Source: Funneliformis mosseae
Taxonomy: Eukaryota > Glomeromycota > Glomeromycetes > Glomerales > Glomeraceae
Length of the DNA stretch: 28,901 nt
Assembly (NCBI GenBank): GCA_910592005.1
Contig: CAJVPP010000613.1
Location: 1-28,901 of the forward strand
Reading direction: 5' to 3'
Below, in pieces: positions 9,096 through 18,510 of this stretch (positions are counted from its first letter, which is position 1; each line of letters starts with the position of its first letter). The position numbers were made by a program, and so were the translations under genes. The notes below the pieces were generated by a model. It was not told the DNA's origin. It ran no database searches and worked only from the letters and a program-made list of their open reading frames with translations.

Positions 9096-10760
9096 ATGTA
9101 GGTTTTGTGAGAATTCTGTTAATTGGAAATATAAAGTTAATATTTCTTCTTATATAAAAAGTAAAATTTATATAAAAAATAAAAAAAAACTATAAACTTC
9201 TACAAAAAATACACATTTTCAAACTTTAGAAAGTAATTTATCTGTTGTAAAATCTAAAAAAAAATAGTAATTTAGGACTTTATAAAAGTATTTATTAAAG
9301 CAAATATTTCTTTAGAAAAGGTAAATACATTCTAACATTTTCTTAAAAATATTGCTATAAAAGTAATGTAATTCCAAAAGCTGATATATTAAGATAAAAT
9401 TATTTATTAAGAATTTACTAATAATATATTAATAATTTAAAAGAAATTTTTCAAAATAAATTAGTATCAATAATTATAGATAAAATAACTGATAGAAGAG
9501 TTTATGTGTTATTAATATCTTATTTAGCTATCATAATAATATTAAACTTGTAGTTGTTGATTATTTGAATTCTGTTAATAATTTTACTATTAGATAACTT
9601 ATTCTTTACATATTGATTAAATAGGTTATATCATTTAATATTTTACACCTTATTACATCAAATTTAGTTACATATATAAAAAAAATCATCATAAAGTTCT
9701 TAAACCAGTTATGCCTCAACTTAAACACCAACCTTATTTAGCATATATTTCTTAATATTATTAAGTAAAAAATTATTTAATTAAATTAAAATAATTTAAA
9801 TATATTAATTTTTATATTATTTATTTATTTAGTGAAGCATGAATATTAATTAAATAATTTAATTTAATAAAAATATTATTGGCAAATATTAAAAAAACTA
9901 TTATTTTGGCAAGCTTGATGATCATGATATTATTATTTTTTTTATTATGAAATGGTATATTAAATTCAACTAATATTCCTTTTTTTGTTGCTACTTGTTA
10001 GAATTTTTAATTTCAAATGGTTGTCATATTAGTGAAAATTATTAATATCTTTGAAATTTTTACTTAAAAAAACAAAAGAATAATTCTAATGATACAATTG
10101 AAAATTTGGTTAAAAATTTTAATAATATATTTAATAATAATTGTATTTAAATTATTTTTATTTTATTAAAATTTATATACAAAAATTTATGGATGACTTG
10201 GATTTTTTTTAGCAAGAAAATCTTTCTTTATTTCCTTTTATTAAAAGACAATTAGAAATTTTAAATAATTATATTAATAATAGAATATTATTAGAAAATT
10301 TTAATATATTTTTAACTACTTTTATTATAAACCTTAATTTTTACCTAAATATATTTCAATCTACTTATAATGCTATATTCAAAAAATATTTTAAATCATC
10401 TATGTCATGAACTTTTTAAAGTAACTCAAATATTTGATCTAAGGTTTATAAATCTTAGTTTAAATTGAGATATTTTTTCTTATCATACCTCAATAATTAT
10501 CTTTATATAATCTTCTTTAGAAATAGGTGATATATTATAATTTTGACTTGTCTTTGGTGAAATATTCAAGTTAGAGAAATTTTAGCAAAAAGTTCTTCTT
10601 TTTTTACATTAGATTGCTTTAAATTATATTTGATTACTACTTTCTTTTTGTAATATAAAATGTAATTTTTCTATTTATAATAATATTTTGAATAAAGATA
10701 GAAAAATCTAAGTCAAGATTCTTTTCAGATACTTAATATTTTTATATTTCAATTACAAAT
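9096..10760 (+). pseudogene. hAT-family transposase pseudogene
   Basis: Pieces of one long protein appear in order across three frames. At 9101-9260 there is a BED/CGBP1-like zinc finger relic: Cys-Glu near the start, then Ser-Tyr-x5-Tyr-x2-Asn where His-x5-His is expected. At 9461-9510 a hydrophobic strand carries Ile-Ile-Ile-Asp-x3-Asp, the usual setting of the first hAT catalytic Asp (9479-9481). Near 9715 a Gln-Leu-Lys-His-Gln-Pro-Tyr-Leu-Ala-Tyr-Ile block fits the conserved Cys/His-x-Leu-Ala-His region. Around 10,210-10,450 come insertion-domain-like helices, then Ile-Phe-Asp-Leu-Arg-Phe. The C-terminus (10,652-10,752) has Asn-x2-Cys-x-Phe-Ser followed by an Arg-Tyr-Leu-x6-Phe-Asn helix, matching the hAT dimerisation region. 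Dozens of stops and frameshifts show old decay. Terminal repeats and the 8-bp target duplication were not found. Confidence 0.62.
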
Positions 10761-10769
10761 AATAAAATA

Positions 10770-12033
10770 TTATATATTAGTTTAAATATTTAATAAATTC
10801 TTTTTAATTTTGGTTGAATTATAATATTATGAATTAATTTTGGCTAAAATTATAAAAATCGAAATAAATTAAAATTTTTAAACAAAATTTTATTTAAATT
10901 AAAATAATTTTTACAGATTTCTGAATTAAACATAATTTGAATCTAACTTTAATCTAACTCAAGCATATTTAAATATATTTTTAACATAATTTAATTATGA
11001 TTTGAACTTTATTTAAAATTATTATAACTATATTTTTAACATAATCAAATATAATCTAAATATCAAATTTCAATTTAACCATAATATATCTTTAATATAA
11101 CCTAATTTTAATTTAAAACTATTTTAAATATATATTAACTATAACTTAACAATATCTTAATTTAATTCAAACCTAACTTAAACTTATCTAATATATTCTA
11201 ATACTAATAAATTTAACTTAATACAACTTAATTCTAATTTAAATTTAACTTAAAACTATTCTAAATATTTTAAGCTAATTTAACTATCACCTGAAAATAA
11301 CTTAATCCTAATCTAATCATATTAATTCAATACAAATTCAAATTCATATATTAAATTTAAAAATAAAAGATAAATTATAAAAAATAATTAATATAAATTA
11401 AATTTAAAAGTTAATTAATTTAAAATAAAAACCTTAAAAATTAATTAAATATTATAAAATTTAACTAAATTAAAAATAAGAATTTAAATTAATTTATGAT
11501 CAAGTATAGTTTTTATAAAACATTAATAACAAATTAGTATTTAAATTAAAATTAAAATTAAAAATTAAAACTTAAGTTAGGTTATTATAAAAAAATTATT
11601 ATGAGTTAATATTAAAATTAAGATTAGTATTAATTTTTTATTAAAAATATTATTATTTATTTTAAATTTATTAAAAATATATTAAAATCTTACATTTTTT
11701 CTATTATAATATTAATTGCAAAATATTTTCTAATTAGTATTACTAGTTTTATAATATATTTAAAATATTATATTAGAAAAAGTTTGTTCATAATAATTAA
11801 CAAAAAAATAAGTTTATTATTTAAAATTAATTGATACAATTTAACTTTATATTAACTGTTAAAATTCTGTTAAAAGTATAAAGAAATAAAAGCTTAAAAA
11901 ATAATATACTCATAAAATTCTTTTATTATTGAAATTTAGATTTTTCAAAATATAAATCTGATATTTTATATAATGTAATTATCAAGATAAATATTTTAGT
12001 ATTAAAAATTACATTAACTTTAATATGAATACT
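10770..12033 (+). repeat. Low-complexity AT tract; G-poor section 10,920-11,340
   Basis: From about 10,920 to 11,340 the plus strand is made of words such as TAACTTAA, TTTAATCTAA and ATAATTTAA, with C recurring but G almost absent. This strand asymmetry looks like a drifted minisatellite with a unit near TTTAAnCTAACTTAA, though no exact period survives. From 11,340 to 11,590 it becomes A-rich (TTAAAAATAAAA), then mixed AT sequence up to the LINE target site. No gene or RNA is visible. Confidence 0.5.
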
Positions 12034-12048
12034 TTATTAAAATATAAT
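12034..12048. repeat. Target-site duplication of the LINE, 3' copy
   Basis: The 15-mer TTATTAAAATATAAT lies directly against the T-run (poly-A tail on the minus strand) and is repeated exactly at 15,831-15,845 at the other end of the LINE. Confidence 0.8.
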
Positions 12049-12724
12049 TTTTTTTTTTAAAGTGTGGTAGTTTCGCAATATCTTTATTATGAAAGTAAAA
12101 TATATACATAAAATACAAGTCAAAAGAAATTATAAAAATCTCGTAAAAAAACTAATCTAAGACTAAAACTATAGAAAACTGACCCTGCACTTTCCCAAAA
12201 TTAATTTATAACCTAAGCTAAAAAAATCATATTTTGAGTATTAATATAAAAAGAAATGAAGAGGGCGAGACCACTATTGCACTAAAAATTTGATCAATGA
12301 GATCCCATCCGTATCATTGAAGATATAGGAGGAGAGCTAAAAAAATGGATAGAAGGGTTAGACGAAAGATCATAACCTGATGTAACAAAATTGGCAGCTT
12401 TGTATTCAAGAGTAATGTTACGAGATATTTCAAAATTGTGAACTATTTGACAACGATCACGCCAAATATTGAGTAAGTTCAAAAATTTGATGTATGAAGG
12501 AGGAGCAAGTAGCTAGAGCTAAAGGTTGTAGTGAAAGTTTTTCAAGAAAGAAGTTAAAAAGGAGTATGGGAACTATTCCTCTGATAAGAGCAAAAAATTC
12601 TGAGATATTATAGGTATCAAGCAGCCAAATATTCAGCTATTCAATTTCATAATCATGTGCATGGGTGATTTCCTTCAAGTAAGTTTTTGATTGTTGAATA
12701 ATCTTTTTCATTTTATAGTTGACA

Positions 12725-13497
12725 GTAGGACACATCTATATGTGATAGAAGTTTTCATCAGCGACGTCATATCTAAGACACAAAAGTGAGGGATTGTAGA
12801 TGGAAGGATGCCGTAATTTGAGAGTCTCAAAAGTTGGTAATATCTCAAGAAGTCGTTGATATTTCATTCTTCTAATAAAGAAAGCAGAATAAAAGGTAGA
12901 TTGTGATACCGTATTATCATTGAGTGAGAAGGAAGTGGTAAACCAATTGATTTGATAAAGTTGTGAATGTTTTGATAGAACAGAAAGTTGAAGGAGCTGT
13001 GAAAGAGAACGTTCACAGAAAAGTTCTTTGCAAAATTGTCTGATTGGTATTAAGACTGGGGCAGTATTATGTGAAAAATAGCATTGAGATGCATTATTCG
13101 TGTAAATTTGAAGTGCTGTGGTGTCTAGACAGGATTTTGCTAGAGCATCTACTTTGTTGTTGAAAATATTGTCAGAGTAGGCTTTGATTTTAATCATTTT
13201 AATATTGAGATTATGAGTATCCATTACTTCGAAAAAATAAGACCAATGCACATGGTTATTAATTTTAAGAGCAGGGCGAACAGTGGAGGCTTTTGTCAGG
13301 AAGAATTTATATTTGTTGAATTGGGAAATAATAACTACTGAATCAGTAAAAAGGGTAACATTACAGGAGAAAGAAGCTGTGAGTAAAGCAGTAAAAATAG
13401 CTGCAAATTCAGGTAATGAAGAGAAAGGAAAGGAAGATGTGAAGGCGGAGGAGAAGGAAACTATTGGTGAAATTTGGTGAGTTTGAAGTCAGGCAAT
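12725..13497 (-). pseudogene. LINE RNase H domain and C-terminal zinc-like tail
   Basis: The minus strand from 13,497 downward reads Arg-Met-Gly-Ile-Ala-stop-Leu-Gln, then a helix with Leu-Pro-Glu-Phe-Ala-Ala-Ile (catalytic Glu near 13,404), then Thr-Leu-Phe-Thr-Asp-Ser (catalytic Asp at 13,344-13,342), and finally Asn-Asn-Lys-Val-Asp-Ala-Leu-Ala-Lys (Asp at 13,149-13,147). Three of the four DEDD residues are therefore present; the first Asp was not identified. The usual His in the Ala-His-Ser loop is Tyr. From 13,251 to 12,736 the frame is open for 171 codons, the best-preserved part of the element. Its end, Cys-Leu-Arg-Tyr-x10-His-Ile-stop-Met-Cys-Pro, looks like a zinc-binding tail whose second Cys became Tyr and whose Trp became TAG. 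Confidence 0.75.
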
Positions 13498-14574
13498 ACC
13501 CATTCTTATCGAAGGAAGACCTAAATCTTACAGAATCTATTTATATAGAATTTTAAATCAGAAGATAATAAAAAGGAACGAGATAAAGTTAATAGCTGAG
13601 AATTAAATGGAGATAACAAGTATTTATCAAACATATTTGCAAAGGAAGGTGGAATAAAATTTTTTGGAACAACAAATAGACTCTGATTATTGTTTTCAGA
13701 AAGCATGTTAAGGCAAGTTCGTATAAAGCACTATTAGACAGGATACTGTGAGTTCGATTGATACGAGCATTTTTAACTAAACTTGGAATTCTTGCACAAA
13801 GAGAAAGAGGTAAGGTGAAGCAATAATTGTTGTAACAGCCTCTAAATTTGATAGCAATTTCCTGATAGATTCGATAATGAATACAAGGATCAAGGAATGT
13901 GATATTGTCAGATTCAATTGAGGTATGTGATGCATTAGATGTACTGAATCTTGGTCAATCTTTATAATTCTTCCCAAAATGAAGTAATTGATCGATGAAT
14001 ACCAACCAACTATAAATTTAGGGGTACAGTGAGAATAAGCAGAACGAGTGATGGAGTAACCATAAAAATACTTGTATTTGAAGTGGTTTATATGTGGTAG
14101 TCTTCTGTCTTGGTCAGAACGAAGAAGAGATTCTAAGACTCTAAATCAGCTGAGAATTCGAAAACTACAGATAATTAGACGTGTAATAGTGTATAAATCA
14201 CAGAAGGTGAAAATGTAATTTCCTTGATAATTAGTAAGTTGTTTCATGAAAAGTAGTGAGAATTTCTGTAGACCAGGAGCATGCTTCCTATAATCCTTTA
14301 TATAGTCAGATATTGGAGAGTCCCCTTTTAAGATTCTATTTGATAAGGCTGGTGGTACGTTAAGTTTAAGCTTTATTGTGTTGAGGTTACAAAGGAGTAA
14401 GGGAAGCCAGTCATCAGCTCATATTGATTTCAAGAAAGGCCAATAGATAAGCGGATTATCAGAGAGCCATTCGCTTTGTTGAAGTTGAAGGATACATAAA
14501 TAAAATGACTTATTAAGTATATTCGATTCATTAGTCATTTGTAAAAGAGCGTTGGTGAAGTTTTGGATTAGCCT

Positions 14575-15830
14575 CTAATATAATGAGGTCAAATTGTAAA
14601 AATAATGTAAATGGAACAAATTCGTCAGGGTATGTCTGGAAAGTTTTAATTTTCTTTTAACAAAAGCTAAATAAATAGCGATATAGCTTTTGCATTGCGA
14701 TTCAGATGGCAATGTAAGTTGGGACCTATACTCGATTCTTGACAGGAGAATGGTGTTAAAAATGTAAATTAATTGTGAGTCTGTAAGGTGTTTATGCTTC
14801 ATAATGGTAACAACCTTTTTGATTTCGCTGTGTATTTGATTGTAAATAAAACTATTGTTAGACTTGAGTGAAATCCAAACACCTAGATAGCACACACTAG
14901 CTTTCAGGAGAAGGACATTGATTGATTATGTTATATTATTATAACTAATATCAAAGGGTTGCTGTTGGGGAATGTTAACCAAGAGTTCTGATTTTGACCA
15001 ATTTACTTGTATGTTGTTAAAAGCGAAGAAACTATTTACTATAGATGTAATATTTGTGAGGTTCTCTCTAGATTTAGCGAGCCAGAAGGTGTTATCTATA
15101 TATGCGAGAGCTGGAATCTTCATGCGAGATATATTAGTGTTAGGGATTCGGGCATCAGGATGCCATTCGACTTCAGTAACGAAACTATGTGGAGAATTGT
15201 TAATAGCGCATAAAGTGGAACATAATATATATACTACAAAAGTGGAGATATAATTTCTCTTTGATCTATTCCTGATTGTACTAGATATGTATCAGAGTTT
15301 CCATGAGCTGTGAAGACCTGATTGAATCTTGGAAGAAAAGTCTCAAAACTGTTTGGGTGAATTTAAAAGGAAGGCGTAATCTTGCAAGAGCTGCAGTAAG
15401 AGTGAAAACATTTACACGATCGTATGCTTTAGACATATCTTATAATAAAACTCATAATTCTGTGTTATTATAGGTGGCATTCTGCTTAATATTGTTGAAG
15501 AGGTATATGGGGTCAAAGGTAGATTTGAAGAGTAAGCCCGCAAAATTATATCCCTTAAAAACATTATGATGTACAAAGATATCAGCGAGTCTTGAATTAA
15601 GCAAATGAACAAAAGCCTTTCTAGCACTTTCTAGTAAAGTTATTAGATGGGTGTTGTTTAGGTCATATTTCTATGATTTTAGTTTGGGGATTGGATAAAT
15701 ATATGTCAAATTCCAATGATGAGGTATTGATGAAATTTGTAGACAACTACAGATGATGTATCACAAACATTTTTTCCTGATCGGTCTTAAGTGTTTTAAA
15801 ATTTCATTTGATATTTTAGATAGTCCTGGA
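14575..15830 (-). pseudogene. LINE reverse transcriptase domain
   Basis: Reading leftwards from 15,830: Pro-Gly-Leu-Ser-Lys-Ile-Ser-Asn-Glu, then His-His-Trp-Asn-Leu-x3-Tyr-Pro-Ile-Pro-Lys (fingers), then a Leu-Leu-Glu-Ser-Ala-Arg-Lys block. Motif A is Asp-Met-Ser-Lys-Ala-Tyr-Asp-Arg-Val (15,439-15,413). Motif B is Ser-Gly-Ile-Asp-Gln-Arg-Glu-Ile-Ile-Ser-Pro near 15,265, where Gln-Gly-Asp is usual. Motif C is Ala-Tyr-Ile-Asp-Asn-Thr (Tyr-Ile-Asp-Asn at 15,102-15,091) instead of Tyr-x-Asp-Asp, so the second catalytic aspartate is lost. A thumb-like segment with Tyr-Leu-Gly-Val-Trp-Ile follows at 14,895-14,575. Frames switch several times and TGA or TAG codons interrupt. The domain once copied the element's RNA into DNA at the target site. 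Confidence 0.82.
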
Positions 15831-15845
15831 TTATTAAAATATAAT
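15831..15845. repeat. Target-site duplication of the LINE, 5' copy
   Basis: Exact second copy of TTATTAAAATATAAT, placed immediately beyond the point where RT similarity ends (TCCTGGA on the plus strand just inside). Confidence 0.8.
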
Positions 15846-16803
15846 GTAAGTATGTAAATTTGTTTATAACTATAAAATTGCTATTCAAATGCTATTTTTT
15901 TACTTATTCTATCTACTTTACTTAAATTTTAAAATTATATAAATATAGTATATATTATTAAAATTTATATTATATAATTATATAATTTAAATCTTTAATA
16001 ATTCTAAAAGTAAAATACTTAAATTTTCTTTTTTTAATAATTATATTATATAATTTCTTATTATAATAAAATTAAATAAAACTAATTTTATATAATTTTA
16101 ATATAAGAAATTAAAGTTTATTTTAAATTTTAAATATATTTATAAATTATGTTAATTTATTATTAATATAAATATAAATAAATTTAAACACTTTTGTTAA
16201 TATTAAAAATTAAAAATATATATTTATTATTTATTATTTTTTTTTAAATTATTAATGTTATTTTAAAATCTATTTTTGTATATTATTATTAATTATTCAA
16301 ATATAGTGAAGGATTATAAAATACACTTAAGATTATATAATATTTGTTTGTTACTATATAAAAATATTCAATCAAATTTCAAAATTGGGTATAATAATTA
16401 ATATTGCATAATCAATAATAATAATTAATATTACTTTATAAATTAATGTATATAAAAAATTAATATTATATTAAATTATTTTTTATTTTAAATACTTTAA
16501 ATGTATAACTGTTTTTATTTTCTAATATTATTAATAAGTCTTTTAATATTATTAAACTTAATATAAATTAGTTTATTACTAGCTAAATAAGTATTATACT
16601 ATTGTATATAAAATCTAAATTAAAAATTATGTGTATAAGTTAATAAATTTATTAATAAAATAAATCAATTATATTAGTTACTTATTTAAAATTATTTTTT
16701 TTATATATAATTTATTTATTTATAATAATAATTTATATATAATTTATTATATAATATATATAAACTAAAAATTAATATATATATATATAATTATACCTCT
16801 ATA
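15846..16803. other. Extremely AT-rich DNA, no gene seen
   Basis: Nearly pure A/T with alternating TATA-type runs, especially at 16,690-16,795. Nothing in it reads as protein and no hairpin RNA or repeat border stands out. Confidence 0.6.
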
Positions 16804-16975
16804 CAGTCAACTCTTGATATAGCGAACTCTTGATATAACGAATTTTTTGAACAAATATAATAAAAATACTCTTGTTATAGCGAATTAGCCAATCAAATTT
16901 CTTAAAATCTTCACTATAACCTTATAGCGAAGTTGAGGTCTAGGACATAGAGTTCGTTATAATAAGAGTTGACTG
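16804..16975. mobile_element. 172-bp pogo-like MITE
   Basis: The left end reads CAGTCAACTCTTGATATAGC and continues GAACTCT. The right end in reverse complement reads CAGTCAACTCTTATTATAAC and continues GAACTCT. That gives 27 bp with three mismatches. TA flanks both ends (16,802-16,803 and 16,976-16,977), and an identical CTA lies just outside each. The interior repeats TATAGCGAA-type words (GATATAACGAA, GTTATAGCGAA, CCTTATAGCGAA). The terminal sequence resembles the CAGT...TATAACGAA ends of pogo/Fot1/Tigger-like elements, so an element of that group would have mobilised it; no such transposase is in this window. It is far less AT-biased than its surroundings, which suggests a fairly recent insertion. 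Confidence 0.85.
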
Positions 16976-16977
16976 TA

Positions 16978-18510
16978 TAGTTACTTTTTATATAAGTACA
17001 TCATATGTATAATTATACATTTGAAATTTTAGATAAGTTTAAATTGAAATACTTTTTCATAATGATAATATATCTTTATAAATGTATTTGCTTTAAAAAT
17101 TACTATATACCTAATGGTATAACTATAAAAAAATACAATTATATATTTTATATATACAAATTTTATATATTATATATTATTATATTAAATAATCTATTTT
17201 TTTATAAATTATAGATAAATATTAAAGTATTTTAAATATTATCTAAAATTTGATTAAAAAAAATTAAATAATATAAAATATTATATTTATTATAAATAAA
17301 TTAGATATTAAAGTTACTTTTAAAATTAAAATTCAGCTTTTATAGTTATAATTTAAATATTATTATAGATATAAATAGATTTTAAGATTTAAATATTTTA
17401 CTTATATATAAATACTAATTATTTTTATTATACCTTCTCATCAATCAAATTATAATCAATTACTAAATTTTGAATATATTACTAAGTGATTAAATCAGTA
17501 AATTATATCAGATCAGGTAAAAATTACTAGTATAATAAATATATTCTCATATTATATATTACAAGATTAAATAAGTAATTAATTAGTAATTATAAAATTA
17601 CAGTAATTTTTATGAAAAACTATATTAATAATAGATTATATTAATATATTATAATATAATCTAATTAATATATTATTATAGATTGATTTTTAATTAATAT
17701 TAAAAATATAAATACAATAATTTATTTTTAAAGTCTTATTTTATAAAATCTTAATAGTTTAACTATAGGATAAAATCTTATATTAAGATATAATAATAAT
17801 AAAAATTAATTATATTTATAATTAAAAATGATTTTTGATAATAATTTTAAGTAATCTAGTAAAATTTGTATTTTAAATATTAAATAATTTATATTATATA
17901 ATAATTTTACAGTTATATAAAAAAGTAATTCTAAAAAATTAATTAAGAATTTAAAATATTTATAAAACTAAATTATTAAGGATTAATATTATAATCATCT
18001 CTATTATAAATATTAATTTTTGCATATTAATAAAAAGAATTATCTATAATTTTTGCTTATTATTAGAGAATTCTAATAATAAATAACTTTACAAAATTTA
18101 TTTTTATAATTTATTATCACACTATAATAAATTATTATTTTTTATAAGTTTGTAATAAAATATTTTATTTTTTTTTAAAGCATCCATATACTATAATTTT
18201 TTTTATTATTAATTACTTTTAAATGTCTAATGTTTTATATTAATTAATATTTTTTTTATTAATTTAAAAACAAAGGTTTAATAAAAATAATTTTTTTTTT
18301 TTTAAAAATTTAAAATTTTTATATTATTTAAATACTTTATAAAATATTTAAATTTATATACTATGATTTCTATAATTATTATATCACTTTATTTTTAATT
18401 TTTAGATTATGATCCTGAATAATTAAAGTGACTATAAAACTAAAATTTTAAATCAATTTAAAGCCTATAATCAGATTTTTAATATATTTAAATTTGAGTA
18501 TTACTTAATT
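16978..18510. other. Extremely AT-rich DNA, no gene seen
   Basis: A/T-dominated sequence. A 69-codon open frame at 17,005-17,214 consists almost wholly of Tyr, Ile, Phe, Lys and Asn, as expected by chance in such DNA. No RNA gene or repeat boundary is visible. Confidence 0.6.

Larger units (their letters stand above)
12049..15830 (-). mobile_element. 5'-truncated LINE (RT + RNase H), inactive
   Basis: A non-LTR retrotransposon copy on the minus strand. Its 3' end is marked by a T-run on the plus strand (about 12,049-12,058), that is, a poly-A tail. Its 5' end stops abruptly inside the reverse transcriptase, just before a Pro-Gly-x3-Ile-Ser-Asn-Glu segment that normally lies at the start of the RT fingers. 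A perfect 15-bp duplication flanks both ends. Poly-A tail, 5' truncation and variable-length target duplication together are the footprint of target-primed reverse transcription. Order from 5' to 3' is RT, thumb/connection, RNase H, zinc-like C-terminus, then untranslated 3' sequence. RT followed by RNase H fits the I-like clades. The endonuclease domain is missing because of truncation. Stops and frameshifts throughout make it inactive. Confidence 0.85.

Noticed and set aside
13283..13480. Plus-strand Lys/Glu-rich 65-codon frame
   Set aside because: Antisense to the RNase H domain, which carries the catalytic Glu and Asp on the minus strand.
14972..15253. Plus-strand open frames at 14,972-15,253 and 15,007-15,213
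   Set aside because: They are the antisense shadow of the LINE reverse transcriptase motif C region, whose minus-strand reading has clear RT motifs.
1..15700. TGA read as tryptophan (altered genetic code) because TGA often sits where Trp is likely in the repeat relics
   Set aside because: The intact methyltransferase uses TGG for its tryptophans and ends with TGA, and the same relics also contain TAA, TAG and frameshifts. Simple G-to-A decay explains it.
17005..17214. 69-codon open frame in AT-rich DNA
   Set aside because: Composed almost entirely of Tyr, Ile, Phe, Lys and Asn, as expected from TATA-like sequence by chance.
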